A DNA stretch of 39,906 bases from Desulfobacteraceae bacterium 4572_123. Its GTDB lineage: Bacteria > Desulfobacterota > Desulfobacteria > Desulfobacterales > 4572-123. A model generated the notes under the pieces. That model had not been told where the DNA came from. It was given only the letters and a program-made list of their open reading frames with translations, and ran no database searches. The position numbers were made by a program, and so were the translations under genes. The DNA lies in assembly GCA_002084545.1 (NCBI GenBank), contig NBLJ01000034.1, positions 1 through 39,906 of the forward strand, in the 5' to 3' direction. Below, one piece after another: positions 1-7,701 of this stretch. The stretch's first letter is position 1. Each line of letters begins with the position of its first letter.

Positions 1-240
1 ACAATCGGTGCTGTCGGTGCTTTGACTGCCATGACACCTGCAACCGTAAGCGCAGAAGATTACCCCTGTTCCGTTACAGTCGATCCATCGGGAACCTATG
101 CATACGTGGCAAATTCTGTCAGCAGCACTGTTTCCCAGTACACGATCAGCGCTGACGGCGTTTTGACTGCCATGACACCTGCAAGTGTAAGCACAGGAAC
201 CAGCCCCAGGTCTGTCGTAACAACCGGCCATTTCGAGTAA
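1..240 (+). CDS. C-terminal end of a beta-propeller (lactonase/YVTN-type) repeat protein, partial
   Basis: The reading frame is open from base 1 to the stop at 238-240, so the gene begins before the window. The visible 79 residues hold about one and a half repeats. The phrase LTAMTPA.VS occurs twice, about 45 residues apart, with DPSGTYAYVANS between them. That pattern is typical of YVTN/lactonase-like beta-propeller blades (6-phosphogluconolactonase-like fold). Such proteins are usually secreted or surface-exposed, and many are not enzymes. The protein ends shortly after the last blade with no anchor. The TTG at 22 is only the first start-like codon in the window, not the real start. Substrate or partner cannot be read from this fragment. 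Confidence 0.75.
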   Translation, partial: TIGAVGALTAMTPATVSAEDYPCSVTVDPSGTYAYVANSVSSTVSQYTISADGVLTAMTPASVSTGTSPRSVVTTGHFE

Positions 241-249
241 GCATTCTTT

Positions 250-277
250 CCTCCGGCGCCGGGTTCGGCGCCGGAAA
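250..277. terminator. Strong GC hairpin behind the beta-propeller gene
   Basis: A perfect 9-bp stem, TCCGGCGCC paired with GGCGCCGGA, encloses a 6-base loop starting 12 bases after the stop codon. No T-run follows on the plus strand, so it is either a weak or Rho-assisted terminator or an mRNA 3' protector. Read on the minus strand it also lacks a clear U-tract. Confidence 0.5.
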
Positions 278-463
278 GGAAAAGCAAACGAAGAGTGGGA
301 GCGCTATGTTACAAATTTAGTTATGTTGTGAGTTTTTAGATATAACTGACGCCAAGACCTGTATTGTGAATTAAATGATTGATTGCGGGTCAGTTAGAGA
401 TTTTATCTTTAACTGCCTGGGGATATGTGGTCGGGCTGTGCATAGCACCCTGAATCGTTTTTT

Positions 464-632
464 GAACATCGAGCATTGAACTCGCCATAGGCAAGCACTT
501 GTCCGCCTCCGGTGGATCGAATGATGAAATCGGTTAGTTTATGCTGAAAGACCGAAGTACTCCGTCGGTTTATAAATTGGCAGAATACCTTATTTAAAAT
601 TCGACGTTGGACGTTCAATGTTCGATGTTCAT
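464..632. repeat. Palindromic dispersed repeat, GAACATCGAAC type, copy 1
   Basis: The left arm (from 464, GAACATCGAGCATTGAAC) and the right arm (about 600-630, TTCGACGTTGGACGTTC followed by AATGTTCGATGTTC) are complementary, so the unit can fold into a long hairpin. The interior phrases GATGAAATCG, TTTATAAATTG and AGAATA.CTTATT recur in the copy at 31689-31808. This copy carries an extra segment of about 50 bases in the left half. No coding signal is seen. Confidence 0.7.
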
Positions 633-789
633 AACCTTTTACCCCATCGAGGGGTCTTCAACAAACTACCCGTTCTACGCTGGTCTTTTCACACACTTGA
701 CACCGTGGGTATGGAAATAAAGGCTTTACACCCTAATTGAGCGTAACCGCTCAATGTTAATAGTCAGTTGACCGTTGTCATTCACTCAA

Positions 790-1028
790 GGCATTATAGT
801 AGTTGTTATAAATATGTTCCGCTTTAAATGAGGGAACTGTCTGAGTGTATTAGTCCGCCTCAGGCGGATTAAGAAAGAACTTGAGTGCAATATTGTCTAT
901 TTGTTGAAATATTTATAATACCATATTCAATTATAATATAGTCGGTCTATTCTTTCTTTATGATCTCTTATATACGAGTTTTTCATCATTTAAAACGGAA
1001 TATATTTATGACGAGCAGTATAATACGG
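790..1028. mobile_element. MITE-like element with about 42-bp terminal inverted repeats
   Basis: The left end (790-831) and right end (986-1028) are inverted copies with about 33 of 42 positions matching. The shared core reads TCATTTAAA.CGGAA.ATAT on the right arm. The interior is AT-rich, has no ORF of note, and includes a small perfect palindrome GTCCGCCTCAGGCGGA.T near 863-878. There is no transposase, so if mobile it would depend on an enzyme elsewhere. The rest of 241-1214 holds this unit, the 464-632 repeat, the hairpin near 250 and otherwise only AT-rich sequence without genes. Confidence 0.5.
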
Positions 1029-1098
1029 TTGTAAACGCCTGGATTTTTGAGATGCTACCTGTCAGTTTGGTGAAAAACCCATTGATATGTAAAATCAT

Positions 1099-1128
1099 TT
1101 GACAAATTGCATGCTTAATTGGTAAACT
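1099..1128 (+). promoter_or_regulatory. Possible sigma70 promoter for the AAA ATPase gene
   Basis: TTGACA (1099-1104) is followed after 18 bases by TAAACT (1123-1128), a weak -10. A second TTTGACAA lies 32 bases downstream of the first, at about 1130. Which of the two is used cannot be decided by eye. Confidence 0.3.
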
Positions 1129-1214
1129 ATTTGACAAGATGCTGGTTATCGATGCCGTATATTAGCTGAGTGAGAAAATAGTCGATTAAAGAGGTTTGAA
1201 TTGGAGACAACCGT

Positions 1215-2411
1215 ATGATAAACATATCTGAAATATTTGAGCTGAATGAAAAGGCCAGAGAAGATGCCCAAAGCTTTCCGAGGCATCGGCAACTGTATAG
1301 CCTGATTGTTTCGGAAACCGGCAGGCATTTCATCGGCATTGTGGGACCGCGTGGTGTCGGTAAAACCGTCATACTTAAACAAATTAACAATTTTGACCCT
1401 GACGCATTTTATCTCTCCGCTGATACCCTGGAAGAAACAGACCTTTTCCAAATCGCCAGGATGATTTCGGAACAGTACAAAATCAAGACTTTACTGATTG
1501 ATGAAATACATTTTTGTAAAACATATGAAAGGGATTTGAAAAAGATATTTGATTTCCTTGATTTGCGTGTAATTTTTACCAGCTCCGTTTCCCTGGCTTT
1601 GTTTGAATCCGCTTATGACCTGTCCCGCAGAATACGGCTGAGGTTTTTGTACCCTTTTTCATTCAGGGAATACCTGTTGTTTGCAAAACAAATTGATATC
1701 CACGCCCTTACGATTAATGACATCCTGGAAAATCGTTGGAGTGTTGATCATATGAGGTTCGAATACCTTTTTAATGATTATTTGCAGGGACACCTGTTCC
1801 CATTTTCACTTGAAGAGCCTGATTGCAAGCCTTTGCTTAGCAATATCCTTTCTAAAGTGATTTACAAAGATATTCCGCTGGTATATAATCTTCGATTCGA
1901 TGACATTGGAAAAATCGGAAAAATGCTTGCATTTATCGGAAAATCAGCAGTTGACGGGATCAATTATTCTTCGATTTCAAGGAACGTCGGTATCACTAAA
2001 TACAAAGCCGAATTGTTTGTGAAGCTTTTGTCAAAGGCTTTTATCCTGAACCCTGTTTTTCCAAAAGGGACAAATGTGCTCAAAGAGCCTAAAGTTTTGA
2101 TGTATCTTCCGTTTCGCCTTCTGTACCAGGGCTGGCCACATTGCGTTGGAGCTATAAGGGAAGATTTTTTTGCTGAAGTGATGAAAATGAATAATTATCA
2201 GTTTCATTACCTTAAAACCACAAGAGGTTCAAAAACACCTGATTTCCTGGTTGAATACAAAAAAGGAAGTATTGTTATTGAAATAGGCGGTAAAGGAAAG
2301 GGCAAAAAGCAGTTTAAAGGAATAAAAGCCAAGACTAAACTTATCTTCTCTCACGGTATCGATGTAAAAGGTACTCGCAAACCACTTTCTCTTTTGGGCT
2401 TTCTTGATTAA
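1215..2411 (+). CDS. ATP-binding protein, AAA ATPase with DUF4143-like C-terminal domain
   Basis: This 398-residue soluble protein has a Walker A motif GPRGVGKT at 44-51 and a Walker B LLIDE at about 93-97. It belongs to the common bacterial/archaeal family of lone AAA ATPases (AAA_14 plus DUF4143), whose cellular role is mostly unknown. The C-terminus (about 315-375) has TPDFLV followed by IVIEIGGKGKGKKQ, resembling a PD-(D/E)xK nuclease-like core. The usual ExK appears here as EIGGK, so catalysis is uncertain. The ATG at 1215 is preceded by GGAG eight bases upstream. It stands alone between repeat-rich gaps, as these genes often do, and could belong to a toxin- or defence-like accessory class, though nothing here proves it. 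Confidence 0.8.
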   Translation: MINISEIFELNEKAREDAQSFPRHRQLYSLIVSETGRHFIGIVGPRGVGKTVILKQINNFDPDAFYLSADTLEETDLFQIARMISEQYKIKTLLIDEIHFCKTYERDLKKIFDFLDLRVIFTSSVSLALFESAYDLSRRIRLRFLYPFSFREYLLFAKQIDIHALTINDILENRWSVDHMRFEYLFNDYLQGHLFPFSLEEPDCKPLLSNILSKVIYKDIPLVYNLRFDDIGKIGKMLAFIGKSAVDGINYSSISRNVGITKYKAELFVKLLSKAFILNPVFPKGTNVLKEPKVLMYLPFRLLYQGWPHCVGAIREDFFAEVMKMNNYQFHYLKTTRGSKTPDFLVEYKKGSIVIEIGGKGKGKKQFKGIKAKTKLIFSHGIDVKGTRKPLSLLGFLD

Positions 2412-2554
2412 AATAAGCAAAATATCGAATGTAGAAGTACCCCTAAAACGCTCAAGCAGGTCATAAAGCTATAAACCCGATTCTGCGATCCATGCTTCGA
2501 GTGTTACGGGCTTGGCGATATAGCCGGATACGGGCTTCCATTCACATTGAGCGC

Positions 2555-2905
2555 CTAGAGCTCTACACCTTCTTTTATAATTGAAACAAGTCGATCCGAG
2601 GAGACTACAACCACCATAATGTGATCATGCTCAGCCGTGAATCTTAGAGCAGAATTATGACGTGCTCCCCGCGATCTGTCTTCCATGGAAATGGACCGTC
2701 CATCCAGCAGACAGGCAAAGCCATGAAGATTTAAATCAGTGGCGATATGCAGGGCACCATCTATTTTAGACAGAGAGTTTGTCAAATCCAAAAGTTTTGG
2801 CTCTTGAAGATCGAGGGGTTGCTCGAGTTTTTGACCTGAAATAGCTACGGGCTGCCCAGTGAGATCCATAACAATAGTGGGACCTTGAACCTCTGAATTT
2901 TTCAA
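2555..2905 (-). pseudogene. Fragment of a DisA_N (diadenylate cyclase-like) domain protein
   Basis: The 116 residues match the second half of a DAC/DisA_N domain. IDGALHIA corresponds to the DGA motif. GARHNSALRFTAEHD corresponds to the (G)TRHRAA nucleotide-binding motif, here RHNSA. VVVVSS.RLVSIIKEG matches the IVVSEETG strand pair. The first half of the domain and any N-terminal sensor are missing. The reading frame is closed by a stop at 2927-2929, and the start is only a TTG at 2905 with no clear ribosome site. It resembles the C-terminus of sensor proteins with a DACNV region fused to DisA_N, which are predicted nucleotide-binding proteins. The break lies next to GTGAACGCTGAC (2909-2920), a near copy of the terminal repeat of a palindromic element. 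It is probably a relic rather than a working cyclase. From 2412 to 2554 no gene is seen. Confidence 0.55.
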
Positions 2906-2908
2906 CCC

Positions 2909-2920
2909 GTGAACGCTGAC
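2909..2920. repeat. Remnant of a GTAAGCGTTCAC-type element terminus
   Basis: GTGAACGCTGAC differs at one base from GTGAACGCTTAC, the terminal inverted repeat of the palindromic elements at 12976-13076, 13415-13521 and 33396-33504. It sits exactly where the DisA_N fragment loses homology. Confidence 0.4.
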
Positions 2921-2954
2921 TATTATTTATAGCTAAAATATAGCTACATAATTC

Positions 2955-2984
2955 TTGACTTCTTTTTTTATTTGCTGGTATGTA
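2955..2984 (+). promoter_or_regulatory. Possible promoter in the AT-rich junction before the acyl-CoA dehydrogenase
   Basis: TTGACT (2955-2960) and TATGTA (2979-2984) are 18 bases apart. The -10 is poor and overlaps the annotated reading frame start, so this is only a candidate for how the truncated gene is still expressed. Confidence 0.2.
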
Positions 2985-4123
2985 TCCAAAATAATTTTTT
3001 GCATTATAAAACAATATTTTTAAACATATTATTCGGGAATGTCGATGAATGGGATGCAAATCATTATCTGCCATACAAGGAAGCCATGAAACCCATGGGA
3101 GAACTCGGCTTTTTCGGAACAGTTATACCTGAGGAATATGGTGGTGAGGAAATGGGCTGGCTGGCCGCCATGATCGTAACCGAAGAAATCGCAAGGGTCT
3201 CAAGCTCTCTCAGGGTTCAAGTCAACATGCAAGTGCTTGGTTGCGCCTTTACTATATATAAGTACGGCAGTGAAGAAATAAAGAAAAAATACATAGAAAA
3301 GCTTTGCACGGCTGAATATATAGGCGGATTTGGAATTACCGAGCCTGATGCAGGGTCCGATGTTATGGCCATGACATCCACAGCAGAAGATAAGGGTGAT
3401 CACTGGCTTTTAAATGGATCTAAGACCTGGATTTCCAATGCCAATTTTGCAGATGTAGTCATTTATTATGCTTACACTGACCAGTCAAAGCGTTCCAAAG
3501 GTCTTTCAGCCTTCGTTGTTGAATTGAAGAATTTTAACGGTATCAAGACATCCGGTTTGGATAAGATGGGATCTCATTCCTCGCCAACCGGAGAGATTTT
3601 CCTGGACAACACAAAGGTTCCAAAGGAAAATATCCTCGGAGAACCCGGCGATGGCACCAAAATTGTATTTGGCTCCCTGAACCAGACACGTCTCTCCGCC
3701 GCTGCCGGTGCTGTTGGACTTTCCCAGGCATGCCTGGAAGCGTCAATAAAATATTGTAATGAACGAAAGCAGTTCGGCAAACCGATAGGTCAGTTTCAAA
3801 TGAACCAGGATATGATTGCCCAGATGTCAACAGAAATTGAAGCGGCAAGAATGCTGGTCTACAAAGCGGCATGGGTAAAAGACCAGGGGAAGCTTAACAA
3901 CGGGCTTGATGTTGCACAGGCAAAATATTTTGCAGGCGAAGTGGCCACAAAATGCGCCAACTATGCCATGCGAATTTTCGGTGCATACGGTTATTCCACA
4001 GAGTACCCAATAGCCAGGTATTACCGGGATGTTCCCACTTATATCATGGTGGAAGGATCGGCCAATATCTGCAAGTGGATTATTGCCTTAGATCAATTAG
4101 GCATCCGCAAAGCGAATAGATAA
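2972..4123 (+). CDS. Glutaryl-CoA dehydrogenase, non-decarboxylating type, N-terminus replaced
   Basis: This is an acyl-CoA dehydrogenase of about 380 residues, expected to oxidise glutaryl-CoA to glutaconyl-CoA with FAD. Family landmarks are GFGITEPDAGSD, KTWISNA, RKQFGKPIGQFQMNQ and the C-terminal catalytic-base region. Residues 360-361 read Val-Glu in MVEGSANI. Decarboxylating enzymes have Tyr-Glu here, and the Tyr-to-Val exchange marks the non-decarboxylating Desulfococcus multivorans type. Arg81 in SLRVQ matches the glutaryl-carboxylate-binding arginine. Homology begins only at VDEWDANHYLPY (residue 24). About 28 family residues of the first helix are missing, and the preceding AT-rich codons show no homology and no ribosome site before the TTG at 2972. 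The first in-frame ATG is 3086, behind AAGGA. The gene may be 5'-truncated and impaired. The gcdA gene lies downstream on the same strand. Confidence 0.85.
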   Translation: MLVCIQNNFLHYKTIFLNILFGNVDEWDANHYLPYKEAMKPMGELGFFGTVIPEEYGGEEMGWLAAMIVTEEIARVSSSLRVQVNMQVLGCAFTIYKYGSEEIKKKYIEKLCTAEYIGGFGITEPDAGSDVMAMTSTAEDKGDHWLLNGSKTWISNANFADVVIYYAYTDQSKRSKGLSAFVVELKNFNGIKTSGLDKMGSHSSPTGEIFLDNTKVPKENILGEPGDGTKIVFGSLNQTRLSAAAGAVGLSQACLEASIKYCNERKQFGKPIGQFQMNQDMIAQMSTEIEAARMLVYKAAWVKDQGKLNNGLDVAQAKYFAGEVATKCANYAMRIFGAYGYSTEYPIARYYRDVPTYIMVEGSANICKWIIALDQLGIRKANR

Positions 4124-4156
4124 TCTACGGCGTGCAGGTTGCAAAAATCGAACGTC

Positions 4157-4294
4157 TAAGGAGCGGCCTCCGGCCTTGAGGAGCGTCACTTCGTGACTTG
4201 AAGAGCGGACTGACGTCCTGAAATTAAAATCTTAATCCTCAAGCGAAGCGCTCTTCAAGGCCGAAGGCCGCTCTTCAAGCGAAACGCTCTTCAA
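4157..4294. repeat. Array of tandem mini-hairpin units forming one large inverted repeat
   Basis: At least six units of about 20 bases occur here. Each has a GAGCG/CGCTC shoulder and its own small stem: GGCC-TCC-GGCC, GTCAC-TTC-GTGAC, GGAC-TGAC-GTCC, AGCG-AAG-CGCT, GGCC-GAA-GGCC and AGCG-AAA-CGCT. The first three point one way and the last three the other, around an AT-rich centre at 4221-4236, so the whole array is also self-complementary. The stems differ in sequence yet stay paired. It ends at the ribosome site of the next gene. A degenerate relative lies at 27133-27192. Confidence 0.65.
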
Positions 4295-4306
4295 AAGGAG
4301 TTTGTC

Positions 4307-4708
4307 TTGGATAAAGAGATAGCGGAAAAAACAATTAAAACCGCCGAGCTTTATTTTAAAGGTGTTAAGGATGAAAGGCCGTTTGAACTCTGGCGAAGTT
4401 TTGACAAAGACCTTGCAAAAGATCTTTCCCTTTTTATTACCGGCAGGATGTATGCAAGGGAAAAGATACCCCATAAAACACGGCAGCTTATTACTGTTGC
4501 GACTCTCACAGTGCTTTCCCGCCTTGATGAATTGAGATTGCACATTCAGGCATCCTTGAATGTCGGGTGTACACCGGAAGAAATTGCAGAAACAATATTT
4601 CAGACTTTCACCTATGCCGGGATACCAACAGTCAATGCAGCACTCAAAACATTAAGGTCGGTCCTTAAAGAAAAAGGAATGTGGCCGATGGCCGATAAAT
4701 CTTCATAA
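4307..4708 (+). CDS. Carboxymuconolactone decarboxylase (CMD) family protein
   Basis: This 133-residue protein has the CMD/AhpD-like all-helical fold signature: RLDELRLHIQASLNVGCTPEEIAE followed by a helical tail ending in LKEKGMWP (the first stretch spans residues 68-91). The CxxC pair of AhpD-type peroxidase reductases is absent, since only one cysteine lies in GCTPEE, so an alkylhydroperoxidase role is unlikely. The start is TTG at 4307, chosen because AAAGGAG (4294-4300) sits seven bases upstream. It lies between glutaryl-CoA dehydrogenase and gcdA on the same strand, which suggests a role near that pathway. The actual substrate is unknown. Confidence 0.75.
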   Translation: MDKEIAEKTIKTAELYFKGVKDERPFELWRSFDKDLAKDLSLFITGRMYAREKIPHKTRQLITVATLTVLSRLDELRLHIQASLNVGCTPEEIAETIFQTFTYAGIPTVNAALKTLRSVLKEKGMWPMADKSS

Positions 4709-4920
4709 TTCGTCAAATCAACATTTTAAAATTGACGGAGCTTTTATGAAATAGTAAAGGTCACCAAACAGTACAACTTTCTCAAACTTTTAACATTCTT
4801 AAATTATGATGTATTTCACTTGAACCCTTGAATCCTTGACCCCTTAGAATCACTGCAAATCTTTTGGAGATGATTCATATAAAAAACCATACAAATAAAT
4901 AAAACCAGGAGTTTAGAACT

Positions 4921-6654
4921 ATGAGACCTTATTTTGAAAAAATGACGGAATTTGGACGCGAACTAAACAAAGGCCAGATTTTAAGCAGTGAAGAAAATGT
5001 TAAACAAATCAAGGAGGTTGAGGCTGGAATTAAAGAGGCTGTTGAAGAGGTCAAAACCGTTGGATTCCCCGAAGAGAAAATAAATGCCCGTGGTATGATG
5101 ACCGTGTGGCAGAGGCTTCGATACCTGGTTGATCCGGGAACGTGGTGTCCTTTGCATACCCTTTATAATCCGGCTGAAAACGAGGAAGGAACAACCAATG
5201 TTTTCGACGGGCTGGGAAAAATTTCCGGTAAATGGGCTGTTATTATCGGTTTTGACAATAAGCTTCTTGCCGGCGCATGGGTACCCGGACAGTACGAAAA
5301 TATCCTGAGAGCAACGGATCTGTCAAAGCGGCTCAATATTCCGCTGGTCTGGCTGGTAAACTGCAGTGGTGTAAAACTGACCGAGCAGGAAAAATTCTAT
5401 GCTGATCGACGTGGTGGAGGCACTACGTTTTTCCGGCATGCTGAACTGGAACAAGCCGGAATTCCCATACTTGCAGCGATTTACGGTACAAATCCCGCAG
5501 GCGGCGGCTATCAGGGAATCAGCCCCACCATACTTTTTGCCCATAAGAACTGCAATATTGCTGTAGGTGGTGGTGGTATATTAAGTGGAATGTCTCCCAA
5601 AGGTCATTTCGATAAAGAGGGAGCCGAAGCATTGATCGCTTCTGCAAAGCAGTTTAAGGTCGAGCCTCCTGGTTCTGCGAAAATCCATTATGATGAAACC
5701 GGATTTTTCAGATATGTTTACGATGAAGAAACCCAGGTACTGGACGGAGTAAAGGATTATATGAAAGACATGCCTGCCTATAATCCCAAATTTTTCCGTG
5801 TTGCAGACCCCAAGCCCCCGAGATTTCCTGCAGAAGACCTGTATCGGCTGATCCCCTTTAACCAGAAACAGATGTACGATTTTGACGAAGTGCTGGCACG
5901 CCTTGTTGACGGCAGTGAACACATGGAATTTAGACCCGGTTACGGACCGGAGGTTTATACCGGATTATGCAAAGTCGACGGATACCTGGTCGGTTGCATC
6001 GGCAACCGTCAGGGATTTCTGGGAGAAAATTATCCGGAATATGCAGACTATCCAGGTATCGGCGGAAAGCTTTACCGCCAGGGCCTTATCAAAATGAACG
6101 AATTCGTAACCCTTTGCGGCAGAGACAGAGTACCCATTGTCTGGTTCCAGGATACTTCCGGTATTGACGTGGGAGACATTGCTGAAAAAGCAGAGCTTCT
6201 GGGATTAGGTCAGTCCCTTATCTATTCCATACAGCAAACCGACGTTCCCCAGATGCTGATACTGCTTAGAAAGGGAACCGCAGCAGCGCATTATGTTATG
6301 GGCGGGCCCACTGCAAACCGGCATAATGCCTTTACTCTTGGAATAGCAACTACGGAAGTATATGTCATGCATGGTGAAACAGCAGCAGCAGCCAGTTTTT
6401 CCCGAAGGCTGGTGAAGGAAAAGGATGCCGGCAGGGATCTGGATCCAATAATAGATAAAATGAATAAAATGGCCCAGGAATATCACGACTACTCAAGGCC
6501 CCTATATTGCGCCCGTCATGGCTATGCTGATGAGATCTCAAATATGGGTGATATCAGAAAATATATGGCTGCCTTTGCCGGCGCACTTTACCAGAACCCG
6601 AAATCTATCTGTCCTCTTCATCAAATGCTTTTGCCAAGAAGTATCAAGGGATAA
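4921..6654 (+). CDS. gcdA: Glutaconyl-CoA decarboxylase subunit alpha (carboxyltransferase)
   Basis: This 577-residue protein closely follows the Acidaminococcus GcdA pattern (about 587 residues) over its whole length. It transfers the carboxyl group of glutaconyl-CoA to the biotin of the gamma subunit. The membrane beta subunit then releases CO2 and exports Na+. Landmarks are GAWVPGQYENILRA, the oxyanion-type glycine loop GTNPAGGGYQGISP from residue 189, the second-half GIGGKLYRQGL, and RKGTAAAHYVMGGP from about 450. Two crotonase-like halves are present and no biotin attachment site, as expected for alpha. AGGAG precedes the ATG by about eight bases. The beta, gamma and delta subunits are not in the window. 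With the dehydrogenase upstream it completes glutaryl-CoA to crotonyl-CoA, used in anaerobic aromatic, lysine or tryptophan degradation. Confidence 0.93.
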   Translation: MRPYFEKMTEFGRELNKGQILSSEENVKQIKEVEAGIKEAVEEVKTVGFPEEKINARGMMTVWQRLRYLVDPGTWCPLHTLYNPAENEEGTTNVFDGLGKISGKWAVIIGFDNKLLAGAWVPGQYENILRATDLSKRLNIPLVWLVNCSGVKLTEQEKFYADRRGGGTTFFRHAELEQAGIPILAAIYGTNPAGGGYQGISPTILFAHKNCNIAVGGGGILSGMSPKGHFDKEGAEALIASAKQFKVEPPGSAKIHYDETGFFRYVYDEETQVLDGVKDYMKDMPAYNPKFFRVADPKPPRFPAEDLYRLIPFNQKQMYDFDEVLARLVDGSEHMEFRPGYGPEVYTGLCKVDGYLVGCIGNRQGFLGENYPEYADYPGIGGKLYRQGLIKMNEFVTLCGRDRVPIVWFQDTSGIDVGDIAEKAELLGLGQSLIYSIQQTDVPQMLILLRKGTAAAHYVMGGPTANRHNAFTLGIATTEVYVMHGETAAAASFSRRLVKEKDAGRDLDPIIDKMNKMAQEYHDYSRPLYCARHGYADEISNMGDIRKYMAAFAGALYQNPKSICPLHQMLLPRSIKG

Positions 6655-6792
6655 GGTAGAAAGGTGGAAGGCTGTTGGGGAAAGATGCTTTTAAAGCCTT
6701 GTTCAGTGCAAAATTATATTCCGCCAAAGTACGGCAATCGTGCCCTTTAGACCCCTTCAGTCTTCAGTCTAAACCCCTGTAACCCTGTAAAA

Positions 6793-7701
6793 ATGGAAAA
6801 TCAGAAAGAAGTACAACGCCTGGTGCAGTTGGATGCGAACGTAGCCGGCCCGCTGTTCATGCTGTCAGCAGCACTATTGTTTACACTTCTCAATCTTTTG
6901 ATCAAGTTGCTTGGTCCGGAATATACGATCTGGCATATTGGTTTTTACAGGTTCTTAGGCGGTATGATAGTGCTCCTCGCTATCTTCGGACGCCATAGCA
7001 ATCTGTACAAAGGAAATAACATCCGTCTGCTGATCATCCGGGGGTGTACCGGATCTGTTGCCTTTATTTGCATTATCACGGCGATTCGTTTGCTTCCTGT
7101 ATCCACGGCCCTGGTCATTTTCTATTCCTTTCCGGCCTTTGCAGCCATTTTCTCTTTTCTCCTTTACGGAGAACGGATTGGGAAGCTTGAGATCGCCTGC
7201 ATTACCGTGGTCGTGATTGGCGTCGGGGTTCTTTTTGATTTTCAGCTCACCGGTGGTCTTTTCGGACAAACTATGGCACTCGTAGGTGGTGCGTTTGCCG
7301 GGCTGACCGTAACGCTTATAAAGACGCTCCGAAAGAAAAACGGCCCTGTCATCATCTATCTATACTTCTGTACCATGGGCACATTTGTGACCTTCCCCAA
7401 GTTTGTCATGCACCCGATCCTGCCGTCCACACCCATTGAATGGGTCATGATTCTGGGAATCATCCTCGCTTCAGTAATGGCACAGCTTCTGATGAACCAG
7501 GGCTTTTTCTATTGCAGTGGATGGGAAGGCGGTGTGTTCATGTCCAGCGAAGTAATTTTCACCGCCATAGTGGGTATTTTCTTTCTGGGAGACCCTGCCA
7601 CATGGCGCTTCTGGACCGGAGGACTTATGATATTCGGTAGTGTAGTAGCCTTGAACCGGTTAAAGGCCAGCGGGGAGAAAGTTTCAAACCTTAAGGCTTG
7701 A
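6793..7701 (+). CDS. DMT-superfamily transporter, two EamA domains
   Basis: This 302-residue membrane protein has about ten hydrophobic segments arranged as two EamA repeats, roughly residues 16-150 and 160-290. The second repeat ends with the typical FFLGDPATWRFWTGGLMIFGSV helix pair (from about residue 262). The family exports metabolites such as amino acids, and the substrate cannot be predicted here. The ATG at 6793 has no convincing Shine-Dalgarno sequence. It follows gcdA after 138 bases in the same direction, so linkage to that operon is possible but not shown. The last codons run into a palindromic repeat region that begins at about 7694. Confidence 0.85.
   Translation: MENQKEVQRLVQLDANVAGPLFMLSAALLFTLLNLLIKLLGPEYTIWHIGFYRFLGGMIVLLAIFGRHSNLYKGNNIRLLIIRGCTGSVAFICIITAIRLLPVSTALVIFYSFPAFAAIFSFLLYGERIGKLEIACITVVVIGVGVLFDFQLTGGLFGQTMALVGGAFAGLTVTLIKTLRKKNGPVIIYLYFCTMGTFVTFPKFVMHPILPSTPIEWVMILGIILASVMAQLLMNQGFFYCSGWEGGVFMSSEVIFTAIVGIFFLGDPATWRFWTGGLMIFGSVVALNRLKASGEKVSNLKA

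Noticed and set aside
409-618. 69-residue minus-strand ORF in the first large gap
   Set aside because: It lies across the GAACATCGAAC-type palindrome, has no family likeness and no ribosome site.
1127-1451. Minus-strand ORFs opposite the start of the AAA ATPase
   Set aside because: They mirror a strongly supported gene and show no protein-like features of their own.
2469-2545. Minus-strand phrase GYIAKPVTLEAWIAESGL, resembling the end of a receiver domain
   Set aside because: It covers only about 25 residues, with nothing recognisable upstream in frame. Too short to call a gene relic.
4157-4294. CRISPR-like array of short repeats
   Set aside because: Units are contiguous hairpins without unique spacers of constant length, and no cas gene is present.
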